Below the pieces are notes generated by a model. The model was not told the origin of the DNA. It saw nothing but the letters and a program-made list of their open reading frames with translations, and did no database searches. Below, piece by piece: positions 34,872 to 42,180 of a DNA stretch of 45,882 bases; position 1 is the stretch's first letter, and every line of letters starts with the position of its first letter. Position numbers and translations under genes: made by a program. Source of the stretch: a bacterium (GTDB lineage Bacteria > Bdellovibrionota_B > Oligoflexia > Silvanigrellales > Silvanigrellaceae). The stretch is from contig RGDM01000023.1 of NCBI GenBank assembly GCA_009918675.1, positions 1-45,882 of the forward strand. The letters are read 5' to 3'.

Positions 34872-35805
34872 AATCAAAAAATTTATCGACCAGTACCGCG
34901 GTGCAATTCGAGTTGAAACTCTCGAAACTGTTTATTGCGACGTAGGTACGTTTAATGTCGAACTTCTTGAACTTTCAGTTGATAAGCGGCAAAGAAACAA
35001 ACCCTTCACTTTGTTGTTGGTGGCGGGTTGTCACGGGCTTGAAGCTATCGGAGTCACAGTTCTCCTTCATCACTTTGCACATGTGCTCGAGCTGACCCGT
35101 TGGAATCATGCTTTTCAGCAATCCCTGCAATCGGTTCGGGTTGTTGCAATTCCTGCGTTGAATCCCTGCGGGATTGCCCTCAGTCGCAGAGCCAACGCCC
35201 AGGGAATAGATCTCATGCGCAATGCACCGGTGCATGCTGAATCGCCGGTTCCTTTTCTTGGCGGACAAACACTCACTCCTATCCTTCCCTACTACCGTGG
35301 CAACGGTGAACTTGCCCCCGAAAGTCGAGCACTCATTTCTGCGGCGCAAAAACTTCTTAGCTCCTCGAGCGGGATGATTGCTCTTGACCTGCATAGCGGA
35401 TTCGGAGCACGCGACCGAATTTGGACACCTTGGTCAATGTCTTCAGCACTTCCACCGCATTGGGATCACTACGTCGCACTTGAAAAAGCATTAAATGAAT
35501 CTTTTCCTGATCATGTTTATACATTTGAGCAACAGTCACACAGCTATCAAACAGACGGAGACCTCTGGGATTACATTTTAATGGAAAATCTCCGTCAACA
35601 AGGCCCGCTGTTCTTGCCACTCACACTTGAGATGGGTAGCTGGAATTGGCTCAAGAAAGCCCCATGGCGGGCGTTCAGCAAAATGGGCTGGTTTCACCCG
35701 GTGTCACCGCACCGTGTTCAGAGAGTCTGCAGGCGCCACATCACTTTGCTCGATTTTCTTGTCAGCGTCTCAGCAAACGCAGAAAGCTTCTTCAAATTTA
35801 ATTGA
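34855..35805 (+). CDS. M14-type zinc hydrolase (DUF2817 / aspartoacylase-like)
   Basis: 316 residues. M14-fold features are visible: the zinc HxxE in AGCHGLEAIG, the arginine block PALNPCGIALSRRANAQGIDLMRN, the third zinc His in LDLHSGFGARD, and a C-terminal LTLEMGSW with the probable catalytic Glu. The family includes carboxypeptidases, succinylglutamate desuccinylase and aspartoacylase; these remove an amino acid or acyl group across an amide. It starts 17 bases inside the acyltransferase gene, strong evidence for a shared operon, and faces the OlsB-like gene. A role in turning over N-acyl amino acids or aminolipids is an inference from that context. No signal peptide; cytoplasmic. Confidence 0.75.
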   Translation: MNALVEIKKFIDQYRGAIRVETLETVYCDVGTFNVELLELSVDKRQRNKPFTLLLVAGCHGLEAIGVTVLLHHFAHVLELTRWNHAFQQSLQSVRVVAIPALNPCGIALSRRANAQGIDLMRNAPVHAESPVPFLGGQTLTPILPYYRGNGELAPESRALISAAQKLLSSSSGMIALDLHSGFGARDRIWTPWSMSSALPPHWDHYVALEKALNESFPDHVYTFEQQSHSYQTDGDLWDYILMENLRQQGPLFLPLTLEMGSWNWLKKAPWRAFSKMGWFHPVSPHRVQRVCRRHITLLDFLVSVSANAESFFKFN

Positions 35806-35815
35806 AGAAGCTTTC
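35782..35815. terminator. 14-bp perfect hairpin between two convergent genes
   Basis: GAAAGCTTCTTCAA (35782-35795), loop ATTTAA, then its exact complement (35802-35815). The TGA stop of the M14 gene lies in the right arm. ATTTTT follows on the plus side within ten bases. It sits before the convergent OlsB-like gene end, so it probably terminates transcripts from the plus strand and possibly from both strands. Confidence 0.7.
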
Positions 35816-35859
35816 AACACATTTTTCGTCACACGCTGCGAAATTTTTTTTGAAGACTC

Positions 35860-36708
35860 TCAGCTGAAAAAACTTCTTTTACAGCGTTCCGACATGCTCT
35901 CGGTTGAAAAATGCATCAAGAAATCGTGGCAATTGAACGCAGGGTCGTGTGCCGGGCCACCGAGAATTTTTGCACCCAACATCAAGTATGAGCGGAGCAA
36001 TGGAGGAACGAGGCTCTTACAGTGCCCGGATTCTACCAACGCATTCAACTCGTGCTGCTGCTCGCATTGTTCAGCATCCACTGAATGCAACGGCAGACAG
36101 CGCATGTCTTCACTGTAAACATTTGTCCTTTTGAAATACTCCAGAATCCCCGCAGCTTCGAGGTGTGAACAATTGAAGACACTGACACAACCAACGGCAT
36201 CTGAACGGCCCTGATCCATCATGTATTTTGCCAAAGCGCTCCAGAGCAGTTTTGGAATTGAGCCATTGCGATGCGCTGGATGCACGCAACTCCGCCCCAA
36301 CTCAACTGTGCGTGAAGGATTAATTCTCTCCATGAGAGGAGCAATTGCGAATTCGCTTGCTGCATACAAAGACAAGCCTGCATTCAAAAGTCGGTCGGTG
36401 GGCAACATACGGTAGGTTGCAACAATTCGCCCTTCGGCCTTCACAATAAGATGGTCAGCATGCGCATCAAAAGCGTCGACATCACGCATGTTCGCGTGTT
36501 GAGTGTCAGAAGCGGAGAAAAAAACATCATAGCGCAGAGCAAAAACCTCATCGAGCTCATAAGGCTGTGCCAAGCGGACTTCGTATGGGTTAAGGGAGTT
36601 GTACTCATGTGCAGCTGGACGTTCGAGCTTCGCAACTGCAGCTCTGTGCGTGCGTGGCAAGAAAGTTGTCGAGCTTGAAATAGTTTCGATTTGGCTCGAG
36701 TCGACCAT
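35860..36708 (-). CDS. OlsB-like N-acyltransferase (GNAT fold)
   Basis: 282 residues from the ATG at 36708 (AAGGAG seven bases upstream); a GTG at 36726 is less likely as it precedes that site. Characteristic blocks of the OlsB/GNAT family: EVFALRYDVFF, DVDAFDAHADHLIV, RIVATYRMLP, YAASEF, VELGRSCVHPAHRNG and LLWSALAKYMM. OlsB moves a 3-hydroxyacyl group from ACP to the alpha-amino group of ornithine to make lyso-ornithine lipid. The long acidic N-terminal tail (~50 residues) is poorly conserved. With the PlsC/OlsA-like gene 1 kb away on the other strand the pair could make ornithine lipid, which has no phosphate, matching the phosphate-saving genes elsewhere in the window. Related autoinducer- or PEP-CTERM-associated acyltransferases are alternatives. 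Confidence 0.72.
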   Translation of the reverse strand: MVDSSQIETISSSTTFLPRTHRAAVAKLERPAAHEYNSLNPYEVRLAQPYELDEVFALRYDVFFSASDTQHANMRDVDAFDAHADHLIVKAEGRIVATYRMLPTDRLLNAGLSLYAASEFAIAPLMERINPSRTVELGRSCVHPAHRNGSIPKLLWSALAKYMMDQGRSDAVGCVSVFNCSHLEAAGILEYFKRTNVYSEDMRCLPLHSVDAEQCEQQHELNALVESGHCKSLVPPLLRSYLMLGAKILGGPAHDPAFNCHDFLMHFSTESMSERCKRSFFS

Positions 36709-36889
36709 GAGAGTCTCCTTTTGCACAGCATGTGCGACTGGATTTTTTCAAATCTCCGCGGTTGTGAACAGCAAAAGGAATTACGAAAGAGTGAATGATG
36801 ATTGGCAATTTAATGATGAAATTGTGACAAGCTGAACTTAAGGCGCGAATGTGTCACTTTAGAAAAAACAGTTGCATTCAGCCCAGGCT

Positions 36890-37849
36890 TTACCGACCTT
36901 TTTGTCGAAGATGTGCTGCCCGCAGGGTATTTAGAAGCAACATTGCGATTGTCATAGGGCCAACTCCTCCGGGCACGGGAGTATAAAGCGAGGCAACTTC
37001 AGCAACAGCAGGTTCAACATCTCCGCACAATTTACCATTCGGCAAACGATGCATCCCAACATCAACCACAACCGCACCGGGTTTAATGCAGTCTTGCGTG
37101 ACAAGGCCTCTGCGCCCTGCAGCCACAACAAGAACATCAGCTTGGCGGCATATGCTCTGCAAATTTTCGGTTTTTGAATGGGCCACCGTCACAGTTGCAT
37201 CTTCATGCAAAAGAAGTCCGGACATGGGACGACCAACGATACCGCTGCGCCCAACCACCACGGCATGTTTTCCCGAAAGTGAAACTCCATAGAGACCGAG
37301 CAGCGCAACGACACCGGCCGGAGTGCAAGGTAAAAGAGCTTTATCAAGACGCCCCTGGTGCAACAGGCCAATGTTGTGATTTGCAAATCCGTCGACATCT
37401 TTATCAGGGCGTATACTTTCAATGATCCGATTCTGGGAAATGCCCTGTGGCAGCGGCAGCTGAACAAGAATCCCGTGCACCGCTGGGTCATCGTTCAACT
37501 GACAAATCAACTCAACAAGACCCGCTTCGCTCACCTGCTCTTCCGGCATTTCGAACAATGAGGAGCTCATCCCTGCTTCTTTGAAAGCTTTGATTTTATG
37601 ATTGACATAGATCCGACTTGCTGGATCATTTGATGCCAGAATCACTGCAAGATGCGCCGGACCCCATTGCTTTGCTTTTTCAGCGCATAAATGGCGAATC
37701 CACTGCGCTGCAACGCGACCATCAAGGCTCAAACAAGAGTTATCAGCAGAATGCGAAATTGCGTTGCCGTCTAAATGCAAGGGCTTTGCGGCGAGAGCGG
37801 CTGTGTGAAATTCAAAACCATCGTGCTTGAGCGCTTGAAAGAGCCGCAT
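36890..37849 (-). CDS. folD: FolD bifunctional methylene-THF dehydrogenase/cyclohydrolase with N-terminal extension
   Basis: 319 residues. It interconverts methylene-, methenyl- and formyl-tetrahydrofolate in one-carbon metabolism. Family signatures: SRIYVNHKIKAFKEAGM with the catalytic Tyr and Lys, VHGILVQLPLP, PDKDVDGF, PCTPAGVVALL, AVVVGRSGIVGRPM (nucleotide loop) and TPVPGGVGPMTIAMLL. A usual FolD starts near the LDGRVAAQ segment; here about 42 extra residues precede it (FQALKHDGFEFHT... to SHSADNSC), with no recognisable motif. The ATG at 37849 has GAGGG about nine bases upstream, so the extension seems to be translated. Adjacent genes are not folate genes. The extension's function is unknown. 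Confidence 0.9.
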   Translation of the reverse strand: MRLFQALKHDGFEFHTAALAAKPLHLDGNAISHSADNSCLSLDGRVAAQWIRHLCAEKAKQWGPAHLAVILASNDPASRIYVNHKIKAFKEAGMSSSLFEMPEEQVSEAGLVELICQLNDDPAVHGILVQLPLPQGISQNRIIESIRPDKDVDGFANHNIGLLHQGRLDKALLPCTPAGVVALLGLYGVSLSGKHAVVVGRSGIVGRPMSGLLLHEDATVTVAHSKTENLQSICRQADVLVVAAGRRGLVTQDCIKPGAVVVDVGMHRLPNGKLCGDVEPAVAEVASLYTPVPGGVGPMTIAMLLLNTLRAAHLRQKGR

Positions 37850-37915
37850 GTTTATCGTCCCTCGAGTTCGCGTTTGCTGAGGGGCTTATCGCACGGGGTG
37901 GCTTTTTTCAAACAC

Positions 37916-39043
37916 TCAAGGCCAGACCGCACAAGACGACACAGAGCCCTGCGACTGTGGCCAGGCGTAGCGGCTCGAATGCGCAAGTATCATGGCCTTG
38001 CCATCGCCTAAAAACTCGCCGAGTTCACGATGCAAATCTGGAAGCCACGGCTTGGGAAATGGTAGATCGGTGGGTGAGAACATCGAATGACTTGCAGATT
38101 CCTTCATCACACAAGCGGCTTCACGATGGGGCCCAGCCAAACCTTTGCTCTCAAGCATTTTGAGTGTGGTTAATGGATGGGCCACTGGATCATTTTCAAC
38201 CAAAATCGTTTGCACCTGAGTGTTCAAGCCACGCATATTATCAAGTGTAAATTTGGCAAATCGCGCCACAGCCACAAGATGACCAATCCGCACTCGACAG
38301 TATCCAGCTCGCCCGAGCTGCTTTCGCTCAACGTCTTCACAGATCTGCAAATCCTGAAGAGCGAACGGCACGTTCATTCCGGAATCAATTTTAACCACAT
38401 CACCAATGCGTCCCAACAAACGCCCAATGCGCCCGAGGAACACATGAGACACCTCAAAAAAAGGACTAAAAAGAACTGCGCGCGAATAAAGGTTTGGTTC
38501 CATTTCCATGGCGCGGGTCGCAATCGTTCCGCCCAGGCACAGACCACCAATATGGATTTCTCCGCCACCCACAGCCTTCGCCAAGGAATTTAGCCAATTT
38601 GCAAAGCTGTTGTACACGTACCAATTGCCCGAGCTCGGAAGAAATGTTTGCTCGGCAAGCTCATCGGGACCCGCCCGCCCATGTCCGGGCAGAACAGGAA
38701 CAAGAACATGATAGCCACGCGCAGTGAACTCTCCGGCCATAGCGCTAAATTGCTTCGGACAGGACGTAAAACCGTGCAGAAGAATAATCACACCCCGGTA
38801 AGGCGTATCAACAGTTGGGCGATGCTGCATGGGCTCGCAGCCGGGTTGATAGTCGTCCGTAGCGAGCGTGTTGAAAACATAGTCATCCCATATCCGCTGA
38901 GCGGGCCCAGGGATTGAAGCCACATAGTTTTCTGATTCGGATTGGTAAGGATTGTTTGCAGCCAGCAGAGGACCTGCAAAGGCGGCCTGATAGACTAAAG
39001 AGAGCACCAAAAAGAGCCAAAACAGCCCAAAGGGTCTAACCAT
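37916..39043 (-). CDS. Exported alpha/beta hydrolase with cysteine nucleophile
   Basis: 375 residues from the ATG at 39043 (GGAG about ten bases upstream). A Sec-type signal (PFGLFWLFLVLSLVYQAAFAG) probably sends it to the periplasm. Alpha/beta-hydrolase parts: oxyanion loop ILLHGFTSCPKQF, LVPVLPGHGRAG, nucleophile elbow GGLCLGG, Asp in ENDPVAHP and His in SASHSMF. The nucleophile is Cys instead of the Ser of most lipases and esterases; this is normal in dienelactone hydrolases but unusual in monoglyceride-lipase-like proteins, which the N-terminal half resembles. A thiol-type esterase/lipase or acyltransferase-like reaction is possible. The C-terminal tail is Ser-rich and aromatic. The FAD protein gene lies upstream on the same strand, ending 145 bases before this start. 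Confidence 0.75.
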   Translation of the reverse strand: MVRPFGLFWLFLVLSLVYQAAFAGPLLAANNPYQSESENYVASIPGPAQRIWDDYVFNTLATDDYQPGCEPMQHRPTVDTPYRGVIILLHGFTSCPKQFSAMAGEFTARGYHVLVPVLPGHGRAGPDELAEQTFLPSSGNWYVYNSFANWLNSLAKAVGGGEIHIGGLCLGGTIATRAMEMEPNLYSRAVLFSPFFEVSHVFLGRIGRLLGRIGDVVKIDSGMNVPFALQDLQICEDVERKQLGRAGYCRVRIGHLVAVARFAKFTLDNMRGLNTQVQTILVENDPVAHPLTTLKMLESKGLAGPHREAACVMKESASHSMFSPTDLPFPKPWLPDLHRELGEFLGDGKAMILAHSSRYAWPQSQGSVSSCAVWP

Positions 39044-39187
39044 CCGAATACACTCCAAAAAACAACAAAAACTTTCGATTATTTCCCGGCAGTATTCACA
39101 TTTTTACACGTTCAGGCAAGCAACTTTCTTGAAACAACAATCACCCAATCAATGCAGCGCTTTTATTGGCAACACGGCGAAACAAAA

Positions 39188-40747
39188 TCAGTTCATCATT
39201 TGAAAGACCGCGTGGGCGGAATCAATCACATTTTTCCACGACTCAGGGGCGAAGGTGAAGTGATCGCCCAACGTGAACCAGCCCGCGGGAGTCATTTTAA
39301 CTTCAGTGGTTGCTGGCAAAGTTTCATTGCGTGGAAGATTATAACCCACGGGCATTAGGCTAATCCGTTCACGCATCAGCGTGACACCTGGGGCTGCAGG
39401 ACGCGCTTGTTGCGCTGCTTTCATGTGTGGTTCCGAGAGCAGTCGCAGCGCCGCTTTGCGGCACCGATTGAGCGCTTCACGCACCGACTGTGCATGCAAT
39501 GAATCTTCAAAATCGATTGACGTGAAAAAGCCCAGCTGCCCATTGCTCAGCAACACCCCTTGCACACGTTCGACGGGGCAGATGATTCGGACCCCTGGCA
39601 CAAGCCATTCACTGTTGACCTGATTGCTTAATGCCTGCTTCCATTGGCCATATTCAACCCACACCAATGAGCGTGGCCGATGTCGGGCCACCAGACGAGA
39701 TTGCTGGGCATGGAGTTGCTCGCGGGGAAGAAGCGAAAGTGTGCGCATGAGCGGGATTGCAAAAGCAATCTTCTGGGCGCGCATTTGCTGGGGTGTCTTG
39801 GCGAACATATCGGCCACTTGAACGGACGTGGCCTCGCCCTTTTTTTCGGGAACCGCAGCCCGCATGAGTTCAGCTTGAGTCATGACCCGCACGCCGCGCG
39901 ACAACAAGATTACTTCAAGCGCCAACTCAAGTCGGGAACTGCGCAAGAACCACGCCGGTAATTCTGATTGGTGTGATTTCACAAACGCCTGCACAGCGCT
40001 GTAAACCACCGAACTTGGTGTACGGTCGAGTGTCCAGCCCAAAATTGTTTCAAGGAGCGGAGTCAGCGCCTCGCGTTGCGCTTTTGCCAATCCTTGCCAA
40101 AAGGCGCTCGTTTCAAATGGCCCGTCGTTTTCAGGGCTCACGCTTTCGCCTTGCGACATCTGTAAAAGTATGTCGGCTTCTTTGCGTGTCAGCATTTCCG
40201 ATGAACCGGAAATAACTTCTGAGAGATTGGTAAATTCCTTGCGCACGACGTAGGTGTGCCGCAGCAAAGGTGCAGCATTTTGCAGGCGCTCTGCAACAAA
40301 CGCATCGAGGAATTCTTGCTCAGTATCGCTCAAGAACATCCGCAAATGGCGCTCGTAAACCTCAAGCGCAAGCGGATCAAAAAGTTCAAATCCTGGTCCA
40401 CTGCAGTATTGAATAGCCTCAGCAGAGAACTGCGATGCAAGCGCATCAATTCGCGAAACTCCGGGGTTCGAAGGAGGCGTTTGAAACAAGCGGCCGCCCA
40501 ATGTTGGGCGCGATTCCAACACAATGAGCGACTCTGCAGCGTGCGCATTTTGCGCCGACGAAACTCCCTCCGCAGGTCTCGACATGCGCAACGCAAGAAG
40601 AGTTCCTGCCAGCCCGCCGCCAACAATCACTTGTCCACGAGCAACATCAGTGAGCGGAGTTTGCAAAGGCGAGAGCAGCCGATTCAGAGCCTCAGGCGCA
40701 GGACCCGTGCTTTGCAAAGACAACCAATCGTCAGGAGTCAGAGTCAC
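39188..40747 (-). CDS. FAD-dependent oxidoreductase of unknown substrate
   Basis: 519 residues. An unusual ~37-residue lead precedes the dinucleotide-binding motif QVIVGGGLAGTLLALRM; LIVLESRPTLGGRLFQ supplies the second strand and the GG doublet of amine-oxidase/protoporphyrinogen-oxidase-type flavoproteins. The C-terminal AGWFTLGDHFTFAPESW resembles the FAD-closing block (GDxxxxSWxxAI). The middle region is long and not recognisable. The start GTG overlaps the stop of rsgA as GTGA, with GGAGG about ten bases upstream, so it is coupled to the GTPase gene. No signal peptide or membrane helix. I cannot name a substrate; a carotenoid, amine or porphyrin-like molecule would fit the superfamily. 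Confidence 0.7.
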   Translation of the reverse strand: MTLTPDDWLSLQSTGPAPEALNRLLSPLQTPLTDVARGQVIVGGGLAGTLLALRMSRPAEGVSSAQNAHAAESLIVLESRPTLGGRLFQTPPSNPGVSRIDALASQFSAEAIQYCSGPGFELFDPLALEVYERHLRMFLSDTEQEFLDAFVAERLQNAAPLLRHTYVVRKEFTNLSEVISGSSEMLTRKEADILLQMSQGESVSPENDGPFETSAFWQGLAKAQREALTPLLETILGWTLDRTPSSVVYSAVQAFVKSHQSELPAWFLRSSRLELALEVILLSRGVRVMTQAELMRAAVPEKKGEATSVQVADMFAKTPQQMRAQKIAFAIPLMRTLSLLPREQLHAQQSRLVARHRPRSLVWVEYGQWKQALSNQVNSEWLVPGVRIICPVERVQGVLLSNGQLGFFTSIDFEDSLHAQSVREALNRCRKAALRLLSEPHMKAAQQARPAAPGVTLMRERISLMPVGYNLPRNETLPATTEVKMTPAGWFTLGDHFTFAPESWKNVIDSAHAVFQMMN

Positions 40748-42069
40748 TGTTCTTCATCCTCCGTATCAAGCGCTTGCTGGGCTTTGAGCTTTTCATCACG
40801 CGCCTGAGTGCGCGCTTTTATATCGGCAATCACCTCTGCTTCAGAGGAATCACCTTCTCCCTCTCGAAATGAAATACCTTTGAGAAGCCCCATGAAACTT
40901 CGATATCGTTCCCTCGAAATGCGCCCCTCTTCAACCGCTGCTTTAATGCCGCACTGCGGTTCGTGATCGTGCGTGCATTCTCGGTAGTGGCACTTGTGTC
41001 CACGAAATTCGGGGAAGCATTCGGTCAAGGTAATGCTGTCGAAACCCTCCACAGAAAAAGACCGCACCCCTGGCGTATCAATTGCATAAGCTCCTATACC
41101 TAATTGCAACAAAGAATTGTATGTGGTTGTATGACGTCCCTTGTAAAAAATATCGGGATTCTCATCAACAATCTGCTCAAATTCTGGCTTCATCAAGTTA
41201 AGCAAGCTGCTTTTACCGACTCCCGAATGCCCAGCAAAACCAATCAACTTGCCTTTAAATGCCTCGCGCAACCTCTTGACTTCGGCTTGCGTTTTGCGTG
41301 GCTTCAATGCGCAAATTTCAAACACATCGTAGCCAATGTTTTTGTAAATCGACACGCGCTTTTTGTAGCGCTCGAGAAAATCTTCTGTGGCGAGTTTTGG
41401 GTTTTCAAGCAAATCAACTTTGTTGAGAACAATTGCTGCAGGCAACCCTTCAAGTTCTGCTTGCACCAAAAAACGGTCAATGAGTCCCCAGCGCACTTCC
41501 GGATGAAAAACCGAAGCCACAACCACCAACAGATCAATGTTGGCAAGCATCACGTGTTCCCATTCGGGATTCAACGGATCGCGCCGAGCAATTCTGCTGT
41601 GACGCACAAACGCATGCTGAATCACCCCACGTGGCAGATCGGTTTCCTTTGGCTGGCCTTCGGAATCAAACGTAACATCGGCATCGGGCTCAAACAAAAT
41701 TCGATCGCCGACAACAACAAAATTCCGTTCTTTGTGCGCACGCTGAAAATGCCTTTTTGCAACCGAACAAAGCCACAGAAGCTCTGTTTCGGGTTGACCC
41801 TCTTGGTTTTCCTCGGCAACAAAAATGTTCCGCTTGTGAACTTCAATCACCCGCCCACGTCGCTGCCCGGCAGACGTGAGTTGTGCAAGCCGCTGAGCAA
41901 ATAACTCTTCGCTTTCGTCGCCCTCTATGAGCGGGCCATCCACAAGCCAATCGTCCACCGTACGACCACGCACAGAACGCTTTTGTTTTTTGATCTTTTC
42001 GATTTTCACAAGCCGGTCTCGACGGCGTGTTTCAGACTCGTCGAGATACTTGCGCCAGTCTCTTGCCAT
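40744..42069 (-). CDS. rsgA: Ribosome small-subunit-dependent GTPase RsgA
   Basis: A circularly permuted GTPase that helps mature the 30S subunit. An OB-fold N-terminal part (GRVIEVHKRNIFVAEE, VVVGDRILFEP) leads to the GTPase with permuted order: G4 LNKVDLL, G5 CALKPR, G1 GHSGVGKSSLLN, G2-like HTTTYN, and G3 IDTPGVRSF. The C-terminal zinc knuckle FRGHKCHYRECTHDHEPQC is complete. At 441 residues it is longer than the ~300-350 of most RsgA. The extra length is a charged N-terminal ~70 residues (basic KIEKIKKQKRSVRGR, then acidic) and a tail of charged Glu/Asp. AAGGAA lies about ten bases before the ATG. It is divergent from mutS2 and translationally coupled to the FAD protein. Confidence 0.93.
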   Translation of the reverse strand: MARDWRKYLDESETRRRDRLVKIEKIKKQKRSVRGRTVDDWLVDGPLIEGDESEELFAQRLAQLTSAGQRRGRVIEVHKRNIFVAEENQEGQPETELLWLCSVAKRHFQRAHKERNFVVVGDRILFEPDADVTFDSEGQPKETDLPRGVIQHAFVRHSRIARRDPLNPEWEHVMLANIDLLVVVASVFHPEVRWGLIDRFLVQAELEGLPAAIVLNKVDLLENPKLATEDFLERYKKRVSIYKNIGYDVFEICALKPRKTQAEVKRLREAFKGKLIGFAGHSGVGKSSLLNLMKPEFEQIVDENPDIFYKGRHTTTYNSLLQLGIGAYAIDTPGVRSFSVEGFDSITLTECFPEFRGHKCHYRECTHDHEPQCGIKAAVEEGRISRERYRSFMGLLKGISFREGEGDSSEAEVIADIKARTQARDEKLKAQQALDTEDEEQ

Positions 42070-42180
42070 TGAGGCGGTTTCCTTTATCTCTGGCGTAAAT
42101 GAGTGTGCGTTATGCTAATCAATCTGGCGGCCTTTGTCGCGTAGTTGAGGCGCAAAAGGCTCTTTTTCGGGGTTCATGCC

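Noticed and set aside
41104..41904. 266-codon plus-strand frame opposite rsgA
   Set aside because: The opposite strand has a complete GTPase with all G motifs; this frame has no recognisable feature.
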